DNA of 64,000 bases from Phellopilus nigrolimitatus. Lineage: Eukaryota > Basidiomycota > Agaricomycetes > Hymenochaetales > Hymenochaetaceae. Each line of letters begins with the position of its first letter. Position 1 is the first letter of the stretch. Made by a program: the position numbers and the translations under genes. Positions 43,883 to 55,415 of the stretch are shown here, in pieces. The stretch covers positions 744,001-808,000 of the forward strand of contig JAJOHG010000010.1 of assembly GCA_021029095.1 (NCBI GenBank). Direction: 5' to 3'. The notes below the pieces were generated by a model that was not told where the DNA came from, ran no database searches, and saw only the letters and a list, made by a program, of their open reading frames with translations.

Positions 43883-46535
43883 ATGAGCGAGCCTGCGGCG
43901 AATGTGCACGTTCCGAAGGACAACGTGAAGGTCTTCACGAGCGACGAGATTGCGTCGCATAACGATAGGGAGAGCTGCTGGATCATCGTGCATGGTGGGT
44001 TGGGCAGCCTTGCTTTGGCATTTTTGGGCCGTCTGGAGACTGATCGTCTGCAGACAAGTGTACGACGTCACGGATTTTCTACCTGGTGAGCATCGCCAAT
44101 TAGTATCTCCTTGCTACTCAGAGCGCTGACAAAAGGGAATAGAGCATCCTGGTACGCCCGGGTGGCCGTTAACTGGCTGATAGCGTCCTGATGCACTGTC
44201 CTTAGGTGGAAGCAAGATCATCTTGAAGTACGCCGGGAAGGATGCGACGTATGTAATGTATCTCCGCGCCGGCTCTCACTAGCAAGCTTACCGAGTTCCC
44301 CGACATGCATACAGCAAAGAATACGACCCGATCCACCCGCCAGACGCTATCACCACGCACCTCCCGCCGTCGAAGCACCTCGGCGCCATCGACCCGTCCT
44401 CCTCCACCTCCACCGTCCTCTCGCAGGCGGAGGTGGAGGAGCAGCAGCGCCGGGAGGAGCTCCTCGCCGCGCGCCCGCCGCTCAGCGAGATCCTCAATCT
44501 GTACGACTTCGAGAGCGTCGCGCGCCGCGTGCTCGCCCCGCGCGCGTGGGCGTACTACAGCAGCGCTGCGGACGACGAGATCACGCTGAGGGAGAATCGC
44601 GGGGTCTATCAGCGGTGCGTATTACGGCTAAATTTGAAGTACACGGAGCGTCGGGGCGCGATCCGCGATGCATCGCTCGCTCGGCGGAAATCTTAAAGTC
44701 ATTGAAATTGAATCAAATTCTCTTAGGATATGGTTCCGTCCGCAAATCCTGGTTAACGTAGAGAAAATCGACTTCTCGACGACGATCCTCGGCCAGCGGT
44801 CAAGCATGCCTGTGTACATCGTACGTGATGGCCCTCTGTCATCGCGAGTGTGCAGGTATCTTATCTTACTTTTGCACATACTTCAAACTTCTGCGCACTA
44901 TCTTTGGTATGATTGAACCCGGAACTGAAAACTCTGGGCACCTAAATTTAAACAAACTATGTCGGTGGAAATCGCCATGCTTGCACGGACGCGGAAATGG
45001 GAAGTAGACAGCGACAGCGCTCGGGAAACTGGGCCACCCGGACGGCGAGCTCAACCTCACGCGTGGTGCCGCGAAGCACGGCGTCATCCAGATGGTAAGT
45101 CAAAAACATTGCTTCCCGATATTCGCATATACGCATATCGGTCAATATCCAAACATTCGTTGTTCATTCGTTTATCTAAGATACCGACGCTTGCGTCATG
45201 CTCGTTCGACCAGCTCGTCGACGCAGCCGAGCCGGGGCAGGCACAGTTCCTGCAGCTCTACGTCAACAACGACCGCGCGATCACGGAGCGCATCGTGCGC
45301 CACGCAGAGGCACGCGGCATCAAGGCGCTCTTCATCACCGTCGACGCGCCGCAGCTGGGAGGCGCGAGAAGGTGCGCTGCTTCTCTTTTCTAGCTTTGCT
45401 TGAGAGGAGGATTCGTGAGATTAAATGATTCTCGTGAAAACAAATTGGACGTGGGCAGGACATGCGCATGAAATTCGATGACGAGGGTGCGAATGTGCAA
45501 CAGGGTGATGATACTGTCGATAAGAGCCAGGGCGCCGCGCGTGCTATTAGTGTAAGTCCTTTTTACCGTCTGCACTGTCTCTTGAACAAACATCCGAAGC
45601 TCACGTTTCGATGCACCGATAGTCATTCATCGACCCGTCGCTAAGCTGGAAAGACATTCCCTGGTTCAAGAGCATCACCAAGAGTGCGTACGCACCTTCC
45701 CACACACATCCCGTCCCGGAGTCACTTCACACTTGCAACGCACTCGGCTAACCGCTCCACGCACAGTGCACATAATCCTCAAAGGCGTGCAGCGCTGGGA
45801 GGACGCGCTGCGCGCATACGACGCCGGGCTCGCGGGTGTCGTGCTCAGCAACCACGGCGGGCGCCAGCTCGACACCGCGCCCGCGGGCGTCGAGGTGCTC
45901 GTGCAGGTCGTGCGCGCGTTCAAGGAGCGCCGCGGGATCAGCTTCCGATGCCGCTGCGGGAGGACGGGACGCGCCGCTTTGAGCTGTTCGTGGACGGCGG
46001 TGTGCGGAGAGCGACGGACGTGCTGAAGGCGGTTGCGCTGGGCGCGTCGGCGGGTGAGTGGATTCTCTTTCGAAACTGAGAGCCGTTGAGAGCGTTGGCT
46101 GATACGTGGGCTCGTTCTCGTTCTAGTGGGCGTCGGCCGACCGTTCCTCTATGCGTACTCGGCGTACGGGCAGGAGGGCGTCGAGAAGGCGCTGACGATC
46201 TTACGAGTACGTTCCTCACGTCGATCCTGATTGGGTTGGCGCTGACTTTTCCTTTTGTATTTGTAGGATGAATTCGAGATGAACATGCGCCTGCTCGGCG
46301 CGCCCACGATCGCGGACGTCGGTACCGACCTGGTTGACGCCAGCTGCGTCGGCCAGCACGTCGTCGCCGTGCCGAGCGACAGGCTGTACGATACGAACTG
46401 TGCGTGTCGACCCGCTGCATACCTCTGTACTCTATTTTCATGACTCTATTGGTGCTGACGTGACTTTCAAATGCAGACGAGGGCATGCAGGTCGCCCAGA
46501 TGCGAGAGGCGAAAGCGCGGTCGAGTCTGTTATGA
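43883..46535 (+). CDS. Flavocytochrome b2-type L-lactate dehydrogenase 2 (two apparent frameshifts)
   Basis: Paralogue of the enzyme at 26627. The b5 domain reads VKVFTSDEIASHNDRESCWI, VYDVTDFLPEHPGGSKIIL and EYDPIHPPDAI, keeping both haem histidines. The flavin domain has VWFRPQI-like IWFRPQILVNVEKIDFSTTI, GELNLTRGAAKHGVIQM, LFITVDAPQLG, IILKGVQRWEDAL, LSNHGGRQLD and LFVDGGVRRATDVLKAVALG, so catalytic Lys, His and Arg remain. It has many more introns than copy 1, one about 186 nt (44821-45008). One base is missing near 45359 (DAPQLG then REK out of frame) and another shift lies near 45940 before LPMPLREDGTRR. Splicing cannot explain either. Otherwise the protein is complete, ending MREAKARSSLL. 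Confidence 0.78.
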
Positions 46536-47208
46536 GGTGGAAGCTCGGAGCTCCGTTGCTAGATGCGGTGTTTCTCAGAGCCGTCGTCCTTTGGATAGAA
46601 GACGGGAGGGAGGGAGTCGGACTGGATCAGCGCAGGGTTGGGTCAGCAATAAAGGCCTTTGGATACATGAGCAGGGAGGCTACACGACGACGACGGTTTC
46701 GCGCGCACGTGCGCGTTTTGTATGTTCCGATGTACATGTACTGGATCTTGGCTTTTACGTCGATTGTAGTTTTACTGTTTCGTCCGGGTGGTGATATACA
46801 ATCGAGAGAAGCACCATAACGACCTATCGTAATCGACTAATGTGCTTAAGTGTCTTTTCTCGCGTGGTGAGTAGCGTGTCTGTTTACGACTATTGTGCAC
46901 GCGACTTGGGGATGGAATACAGAACGCAAAGCAATGGCGAATCGTAGTCAACAAAGCCACATTCCCTCAGTCAGAGATCGCATACGCCACTTACCTATTA
47001 TCCGCCCTAGGGATTTTGTCATTAGTGCTCAATCGTCCTTGCTTTTCTAGGTCCATAAGGGCTTAGCATCAGACCTTCTTTGAGACGTTCTCGGTGATCG
47101 GACGGCTAAGACCCCATTCATTACACAAACATGTTTGATTCCAAACCCATAAAATATACGCTTCGTAGCGTCGAGCGAGTCAAAGAATAAAGGATTTAAA
47201 AAAAGATA
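46536..47208. other. Intergenic between convergent genes
   Basis: 3' flanks of lactate dehydrogenase 2 and the EgtB-like gene; nothing recognised. Confidence 0.6.
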
Positions 47209-49770
47209 TCAAATGTCGTAGGCGACGCGCGCGCTGACCCACGCGTACGGATAATTGTGCTGGTAGAAATTTCTGACAGTGCGACGCCCGGCCAGGCGAG
47301 GGATCGTGGCGTACGACGCACCAAGCTGATTGGGAGGTAGGTCAGTCACGGATACCCAGCGAGAAATACGGAGGGAAATGCTTACCACGACGTGATGCTT
47401 GCCGTCGAAGAAATCGCTCGAGTACCTGTGCAAAAGGATAGCCAATCATTGAATATCGTCAACGTACAAACATGATTTTGTCTGCTTACCCAGGGAAGAC
47501 CGACGTCGGAGCCAGTCCGGGGTGACCATCGAAAGCAGTCGACGTCCACTCCCAGACGCCGCCGTTCGAACCCGCGCCACCGGATTCGTTATCACACCCG
47601 CTTGTCGCGCTGCACGTCAAACAACATCAGCTTGAGTTTTCCGCATTTTCACAGCGGTCGCGCGTACGGAACAGGATGCCAGTTTCTGAAGCCGACGTTT
47701 GCGCCGTGGTCGAAACCCACTTCGTACTTGTCGAGGAAGAGGCGCAGCTCGGGCTCGGTGGGGATACGGCCGCCCTTCGAACGCGCATATGCTTGGAGCT
47801 GGTCGTAGGACGCGAGGACAGGCCAGTGCTCCGCGATCGACAGCGAAATGGGTCCATAGACCGTTCGTACCTTTGCGATTTTTGTTCTTCAATATACGTC
47901 ACGAGGGTGGAGGAAGCAAAGAAACGACGGACGAAAATCTGCCCGTTCTCTTCTGTCCAGCTAGCAGGCAGACCGACGGCGTCCCTTTGCGCTTTGAGGA
48001 ACGCAAGGAACTCGCCGTTTGTGATCGGACGCCAGTCGACGCGGAAGCACGCGACCTGCACCTCGCGTCGTGGCGACTCGTTGTCCCATCCAAATTCGTG
48101 GGTGTACACGTCGTTTGTCAGAGCGGGAGCGAGGTCATCCTGCTCTGAGTCGTCGTGGCCCATTGTAAGGCTTGCGGGGCCGAGGACGAGGGAGGGCGAG
48201 GCAGGCGCCGGGACGTGCGCCCATTGCGCTGCCAGCTCTGTCCAGGGCGGCACTGAGAAACCCGGTGGAGGGAGCACTCCCGTGCCCGCGCGCTGGATGA
48301 GCATGTACAGAAGCGTCTGTGAAGCGCCGATGTCGATTATCAGTGCAGGCTCCGTGATATTTGTTAGTAATCCTTACCTCGACGTGGAAGCCTTCATGCT
48401 CGAGAGTCATTTGCAGGACGCGCGCGATGCGCCTGTTGATGGTTCGCTTGCCCGAGTCGATCTCGTCGTAGACTTTCATCATGCGAGCGCGCACGCGGTC
48501 GCGGAATGCCAGAATAGACTCGAGCGTCGGCCAGTCCTCATCGGCTTCCGGTATATCGGAATGAGACTGGCGGGGACCGGGCAGTTAGTGTGTGCGCGAA
48601 TCTCACGTGGAGGAGAGGATCTTACATGGCAATGGTCAGGATCGTCGACATGAGGATCAATACCGCGCTATAAGTTCGATAGAAGTCAGATTAGGAGGAT
48701 GTAGTGTTTTGAGGGTCACGGAAAATAGCGCGCCTCGAAAATCTGAGTGAAGTTCTTTGGTTCCGTGTACGGCTCGTTGAATAAATGCGATAGCAGAATA
48801 TCGTTGAATCTGTAGTTTCGTAATATCCAGTTCAGCTTGTATAGAAAACTGGGTGCAGTTAATTAGTCGAGAGACGAGTTTCACGCACGTCGGAATGTGT
48901 CCAATGTAGAACAGGCACTTGTGCCGCAGGTCGATCGGCTTCTGGTGGAGCATCTCGGGCGGGATCATGCCCAACGTGACGAGGTCCCATGCCGCCCACA
49001 GCGTGCGCCACTCCTCGCGCGTCGGCGGGCCGAAGGGGTTCACCGCCCCGGCAGAAGGCGAGATCGGCGTGAGCGAAGAGAAGGAGAAGGGGGCACGTTC
49101 GAGCAGGTAGAGCGAGCCCGCACAAGGCTCTGAGTTGGCTGAGCCGGTTGAAGCGAAGGGCAGGGAGTGCACGAGGTGCAGGCCCACAGAGGCGAAGACA
49201 TTGAGCGCGTCGGTGTGTGAGATCTGAGAACGGTATCATTGCGTAGGTGGGCGGTTATCGAACGGTAAGGGTGGCGGAAATACCTTCGTAGACTTCGCCT
49301 GGGTTTCAATATCCTCGAGGGCGGCCTCGTCTTGAGTAGTTGACGTGTAATACTGGGAATCGGGGCACTCTGAAAGATTCGTGAATTAGAAGGCCTTCGA
49401 GACAGATATGTAGAACCAGCTAAAGCTTACCCTTGGACCAAGACTTAAACATTGATCCATCCCCAAGGACCGAGCTCATCGCGCAGACGGCTTTGCCCAA
49501 CGGCGTGGATTCGACCCTGCTCACAGCACTCAAGTCGCCGTGGCACATTGCGAGAAATAGATACTCCTTGCCACAGAGCGGCACCGTGCGCAGGAACGAG
49601 TCGAGTGCAGGCATGGTCTCGCAGGGGGGAGAGACGGCGAGAAAATGGCGCAGCGCGTCCCCCGCGTGCGACGTGGCTGCAGACTCGAGGCGCGATAGCT
49701 CAGAAAATTGAGAAGAAGGGGAGGGCGAATCAGAGCCCGACGAAGAGCGAGAAGACAGAGCCGAAGACAT
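47209..49770 (-). CDS. EgtB-like non-haem iron oxygenase (DinB_2 + FGE-sulfatase domains)
   Basis: It resembles the C-terminal half of fungal Egt1 and bacterial EgtB, which join hercynine to a thiol as a sulfoxide in ergothioneine synthesis. The DinB-like part has WRTLWAAWDLVTLGMIPPEM, KPIDLRHKCLFYIGHIPTF and LQMTLEHEGFHVETLLYML, giving the three iron-binding histidines (GHIP and HEGFHVE). The FGE-sulfatase part reads HEFGWDNESPRREVQV, WRPITNGEFLAFL, RIPTEPELRLFLDKYEVGF, GGVWEWTSTAFDGHPG, RRTVRNFYQHNYPYAWVSAR. The 115-residue N-terminal exon (MSSALSS...) is Ser-rich and not a SAM methyltransferase, so the EgtD half of Egt1 is absent. All introns resolve in frame. Whether it serves ergothioneine or another sulfur metabolite is open. 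Confidence 0.85.
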
Positions 49771-51517
49771 GATTGTTTGAAAATTTCAATTTCCGCAGAA
49801 ATTTAAAGCGACTCCGAGCGTGAGCGGAGAGAAGAGGCAGGCGAGGTTGGGGGGAAAGTGAAGAAACGATTTTTTTTTATATTGCTCAAGCAGACAACAA
49901 TACACGTACATTTTCGAGCTACCGAACACATCACAGGCTAATGGAGATCCAGACAGGTGAAACGCAACAAAACAGGAGATAAGAAGCCATCGGAGCATCC
50001 GGCGTGCCACGATAAATGCAAGTGTCGGAGATGCCGAAGCATAGCGGAACCCCAGATTGCTCCGAGAACAGCGTTCATCAGCTAAAAGCAAATGGAATTC
50101 TTGCATGAGGTCGCCAGAAATCTTCAGGCTTTGCATTTGCGATCCGAAGAACAGCAAGACACGAGGTGCATGATGTAACAAGATGTAGAGACCAAAAGAG
50201 TGCCCTCCTCTCGCTCAAACGAAGCTTGACGTCCAGTTTTCTATTCCATTCGTTTTCTTGCGAAGTAGTCTTATGCCTGAAAAAGCGGCAGTGATACCCA
50301 TCAAATAGTACTGAGAATATGCGTCTACAGATAGCTGGTGCAGCCAAGCAAAGGAGAATTCGACCAGTCACCGCGCGATAACGTCGGTTCGCCGTGCCGC
50401 TTGGAACCAAGATTGTCGCCAACGATAGGGGGAACCGGCAGCCTCGTGATGCACCCCAGAAGTTTTAACGGGTCGTCAGCCGATGTAATCGGCCTACACG
50501 TGGAGCAAGGAGGGTTTGGGCAAAGGGGACGAACGTCGAGAGGAGAGGGGAAGCGCGATATACGTCGAGGACCTTGAAGCAACCCATTTTCCCTCAGAAA
50601 GAAACCAAGACTAGAAAATACGTAGCTCATTTGCCAATGCATCCGTGCATCCCACGTACAACCCAGCACGTTATCCAGAATCGCCAAACACCCAAGACGA
50701 CGGCGGCGTCCGCTGCCCACAGGCACCAGAAGTCCAGAGCAAGAAACTAGAAAAGGCTGACAAAGACGTACCCACGCTGCTGCATTCGGCAGGTGGGCAG
50801 TATGAAGACGTCCTTGAGCGAAACAAGGCGAACGGAAGAAAGACAAGCAGATTCTGAGCATGAAGCAGAAGTAGATAGTAGTGGTACGAGGTCAAGAGCA
50901 GATGGGCCGCTAAATTCAGCTCGAAACGCGGTTCGTACTCAAGCTCGCCATCGCTCACGTGACTTATGGCGAGCACGCAATCGACACCCACGGCTGGCGG
51001 CTGACAAATTGATTGCTTACAAAGGCCCTGCCATCAGCCAGCCACAATTACCAGGGGCGCCTATCTAGCCGACACTCGGTAATCACACTGATTGCTCCTC
51101 TTCCCTGCTCTCCTGTTTTTGCCGTTGTATGCCGAGACGGGTCGCAAGTGCCAAATTTGCATTCGATATAAAGAGACCACAATCTTGTTCAAGTAAAGAG
51201 TGCTTTTTTGGCGAGAAAATGGTATGACTGAGACTGCGCCGGTAACTTGCTTTGCGGCCATTGGCGGCCGACAGTCCACACAGCTTGCTGCGCTACGCGA
51301 GCACGAGCACCACATCAACATGTTTCAACATTGCAATTGGCGCTCATCTCATCGCTATCATCGCCCCGTTGATGGCACGGAACGGCGTGTTACTCTGCAC
51401 AGTGCACACACGTATAAAACGCAGACGAGCTGGTCGCGCAAGGTCGCCACGGTTTCACTTTCACTTTCCCTCCTCCAACCACCCCGCGCGGGCCTTCGTC
51501 TTTCTTCAATTAACAAC
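49771..51517. other. Intergenic, 1.75 kb
   Basis: Promoters of the EgtB-like gene and the four-pass membrane protein. A 178-residue minus frame at 50325-50861 has no family match and no splice or start context; I do not call it. Confidence 0.55.
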
Positions 51518-52295
51518 ATGGCCTACGGCGTCAAGTCGCACAAGTTCCTCTGCTGCCTGCCTGTCCGCCTTGGCGTGTTCGTCCTCTCCTTCGCGCAGTT
51601 CGCGCTTTCCGGCGCCCTCTCCGCGCTGTGCTACTTCCTCCTCTTCCAAAACAGTGCGTACTTTAGGTTCGTTACCCATGTCGGTGCCGCTTACGCACAT
51701 CCGACAGAGGGCGCCCTTGCGCAGCAGCCGAAGATTGCCACCAGCATCCTTGCGGCACTCATGTCCCTCATCGCCCTCGCCTCCTTCCTCGGGTGAGTGT
51801 CTTTCGCGTCCAAGCTATCTCGCGGCGTTGCTCATTGTGACTCGGCACAGCTTCATCGGGTCCCTCTTCCGGCGCTACCACCTCGTCAAAATCTACTCGC
51901 GCACGCTCAACTGGCTGCTTGCTCTCAGCGTCCTCCTCGGGGCCGCCGCGCTCGTTCTGCTTTTCCTGCAGAGCCGCGCCACTCTCGTCGCAGCGTGCCG
52001 TGCCAACGTGCCGACGGACGACGCGGCCATGTGCTCGCATATCAACGCGTACCGCTTCGCGCTCGTCGGGTGCGTCGCAGCCTCGTGGATCCTCCAGCTC
52101 TACGGGTGCGTCATCGTCGCGCGCTATGCGATCCAGCTGCAGGAGGAGCGCGAGGAGCGCTGGAGGCTCTCTGCGATGAAGACGTACACGCAGGTACCTG
52201 GCGCCGAGAGCACCGACGCGTTCGCGCACCCGGACGGCGTGTATGGGTATGCCGACAAGGAGCGCCCTTACGGCACCGGCCCGCATTTTGTCTAA
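51518..52295 (+). CDS. Four-pass membrane protein, fungal, unknown function
   Basis: Two exons, 51518..51792 and 51851..52295, give 239 residues beginning MAYGVKSHKFLCCLPVRLGV. Four hydrophobic segments are visible: residues about 15-42, 72-92, 110-135 and 160-182. A loop with two cysteines (ACRANVPTDDAAMC) lies between helices 3 and 4. A charged tail ends YGYADKERPYGTGPHFV. Layout recalls small tetraspan proteins of basidiomycetes, but no family signature is certain. The start has ATG in good context (AACATGG). Confidence 0.8.
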
Positions 52296-53048
52296 GGGGG
52301 CTTATCTTTCTTCCGTTCGGACGGACTACTTTATTCAGCACCACTTCACGCAGCGATATGATTTACGCATGGACAACGGACTCTTGCATGTTCACTACAT
52401 AATACCTAGCACTATCTAACTTATTGTTCCGACAGTATATAAGAGACAATGTAATCTCGGCACAATACCACCCGTATGAAAGGTTTATATGATCCTATAC
52501 TCTACCGAGTGAACAGAAAACCATAAAGTGAGCGGATCTGATTCAACGTGCCGTTTCAAGTGCTTTCGACAGGTGTTCCTTAGATCCTTTTTGAAGGTCA
52601 ATTTGTACAGCCAGTGGGGAATCTGGTACCGGATTTCATATTATGCAGCATATGTTCAGTGCGTGCAGTGTAGATGCTGAGGCTGAGCACGTACCAACCC
52701 AAGAGAAATTAAAATCCATGTACTCAGCATGTACCGTACCCAGCGCAAAATTGCTCTTGGCCGTGTAAGCCACATTACGTGTAAGTACTCACGGAGTAAA
52801 CCTCGCCGCTCCACCTTTATCAAAAATTTTGCTCATATTTCGAAGCAAGTCTGCGCAGCCTGATGTGGTACACACAGTTCGAGAGCGAGACGCCGAAACT
52901 AGACTCGCAGTGCAAAAAATGGCGACAATTAACCGGAATTCTAATTCAATTTGGTGCACAATCGTATCAAACCGCATAGAACATGAATGGACCAAAGGTA
53001 AGAGGACCCGGAATGACAAAAAAGTTATGAAAATAAAGATCGAAAAAA
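52296..53048. other. Intergenic between convergent genes
   Basis: 3' flanks of the membrane protein and the aspartic protease; nothing recognised. Confidence 0.6.
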
Positions 53049-54392
53049 TCAGTTGTATGTGTCTGACGTATGCGCGGTTTCCGCGAAGCCGACGCGATTA
53101 TTGGTGGTGTCGAAGACGGAATAGAAGCGCTCAAGGAAAGTGTAGCCGTTGATAAAGTCGAGGCCCTTTCCGCTGTTGGTTCCGAGCTATAGAAGACGAA
53201 AGTCCTTGTGAGTACAGCTGCCAAGCACACCGAGCGGGAGAACATACGTCAGAAACGACAAGGTAAATAGATCCCGATGAGCCGCCGATTGCCGTGTTCA
53301 GCGCCCGCGGCCACGTCTGCGCGTTCTTCGTGAGCTCGAATGCGGTGCCGGCGATGTTGAAGTACAGGCTCTGCAGGTTCGCATAATTCGTGGATGAAAT
53401 TTTGAGCATGCCTGTGGCGGAATCGGGCGTCGCGCCCGTGGCGGACGTGTAGCGGTTGAACGCGTCCGTCGCGATGAGCACGAGCGTCGTGCCGGTGTCG
53501 ACGATACCGGCCGTCGAGGAGAGGATGTTCGCCCCCGTGGAGCCGTACGTGATCGACTCGTTGATGCCCCAGAACTCGTTCGCGGGCGACGTCGACGTGA
53601 TGGCCGTGTACGTGATTGCGCTGGTGTACTTTCCCGCGTCGACGCCCCCAAACGTGAGCTCACCGTTCGTGATTGAGTCTGTCTGCGTCGGCGCGTAGTA
53701 GATGCCGACGACCTCGGAGGAGATCGTCCCCTGAGAGAAGAGGTTGTCGGTCACTGTCGGAACGGTCGAGGTTCCGGAAACGGTGTCTTGTGTGAGGTCG
53801 ACGGGGCCGATACCGAGGATACCATCGACGCCGTCGAAGCCCGAGGACGATGATGCGACGCCGATGCTCTGGTCGGCAATAACGAGACTGCTCGAGAGCG
53901 TCACAGTATCAGTGTCTATACAGAGTAGAAATTTATAAGTCCATAAAGCAGAGCAATTGGGTACCCACACTCTGTGCCAGAAAACGATCCCGAGCCATAC
54001 GAGACGGACACATTCTTGCCGGTGCTCTTGCTCGTACTGGTCTTTGCGTATGCCTTGTCTGCGCCGACCCAGGTGTTCGACGACCCTGTGTCGATGAGGA
54101 GGTCGTACGATGTCGGTGGGCTGCCAACACCAACACTCGCAACGTACGTTACGACCGTGTTTGTGACGTCAACGGACGCGGTGCGCCTGTCGAGCTGGCC
54201 AGGGCGCGCCTTGCTGCTCGAGATAAGGTGTGCGGCACGTGCACGATCGATGTCCGCAAGCGTGCTACCCGACACGTTGAGCTTGAGCACGAAGGGGAGG
54301 GACACGCTTGGCTCGCGCACCTGCACGAGAGGTGTCGCGGAGATGGACAGGGAGAGAAGCACTGTAGCAATGAGAGTAGGCAAAAGGAGCAT
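53049..54392 (-). CDS. Secreted pepsin-type aspartic protease (A1 family)
   Basis: An extracellular acid protease. The N-terminus MLLLPTLIATVLLSLSISATP is a signal peptide, followed by a propeptide with RARAAHLI and a likely cleavage zone near QLDRRTASVDV. The first active-site motif is LLIDTGSSNTWVG and the second GIVDTGTTLVL, so both catalytic aspartates are present. The flap region reads VSVSYGSGSFSGTE. The family glycine stretch FDGVDGILGIGPVDLT and C-terminal FINGYTFLERFYSVFD..RVGFAET are typical. Introns join GTE to YTDTVTLSS and LVVSD to LGTNSGKGLDF. No frame breaks; about 410 residues, the usual size. Confidence 0.92.
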
Positions 54393-55415
54393 TGTAAAGA
54401 CAGGCGAGATCTGTAACGACTGTGACTGCCCCCAATGCATTTATAACAGAACTTGGAAAAAAATCAAACTTTTGGTCCCGAAAGTGCCACATCATCTGCC
54501 ATAAATGTGTGTGCGTGTGTCAGGCGGAGAGAACATTGTACACGTTGCGATGGACCCACCTCAGGAAATTGTATTTCTAGAATGTCTACCTAAAACTCAT
54601 GGTAGAAGACCGAAACTTCACTGCATAGAATAGCCCATCAGGTTCTACCACGGCCGGTGATTGATGAGCTGCGATAGGAAGCCGAGGAGTTGTAGTAACT
54701 AAAGTCATGACTTCAATCATAATGTCCATATATGATGGTTCGAAAAGACCTGCTTAGACTCTCATTGGTCAGAGTGTCGATCCAAGGTTTATCCCAAAAA
54801 TATTTAATCGGCTCCGTCGCCGTGGCAGGTGTTCATCAGCTTCGCTGTTTTGCGCGCGATCTGTGTTAAATGCTTGCGATACACAGTTCGCTTTGAGATG
54901 AGGCCGATTGTAGCCTTCCATGAAGTTCCATCTCATCTTCTTCTGCGGACGTCTATCTGTCTGATTTATCCGAAAAACTATAGACTAACCTGTTATCGGG
55001 CGTCATGATGCACCCTCGTCCCGCATATCAACCATGACTGTCAATATGAGCACCTTCCTTGCAACCTTTTGTACAGAGATGATATTTGTACCCACATGTC
55101 AAGTATTGTACAGCCGCCTGGTCTTTTTTCTAGGCATGCATATACACAATCGGCCTAATAGTTCGGTTTTCGCCAAATTTCAATTCAAGAGTGCGTACAT
55201 GAAAGCTCGGATGTGTTGTGACATCGCTGCACTCTGACGAAGCAGTCGGCATCGCCCCGACGTCAATATTACATAATACGTACCAATTTAGTACGCGATG
55301 TGGCTGGTGGCTCAGCAACGCGTCTTTCATATTCCAACCATAGACAGCATCTACAGTCTTCCCATCGCAAACAAGTTGAACTTTCGACAGTGTCTAACCT
55401 GTTTACTTTGTGCAG
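54393..55415. other. Intergenic; upstream part of FunK1 copy 1
   Basis: No separate gene seen. Sequence from about 55259 to 55345 is repeated before copy 2 (60849-60935), and both copies have CTAAC...TTTGTGCAG just before 55416/61081, so a first exon of the kinase must lie in this stretch. A frame from ATG 55298 (MWLVAQQRVFHIPTI) is open in copy 1 but not conserved in copy 2. Confidence 0.5.

Noticed and set aside
47676..48653. 325-residue plus-strand frame
   Set aside because: Antisense shadow of the EgtB-like exons, which show conserved motifs on the minus strand.
50325..50861. 178-residue minus-strand frame in an intergenic stretch
   Set aside because: No family similarity, no start context and no splicing pattern; plausible by chance at this GC content.
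51252..52295. 347-residue reading from 51252
   Set aside because: It ignores the clear intron at 51793-51850; the true protein starts at 51518 in another frame and switches into this one after splicing.
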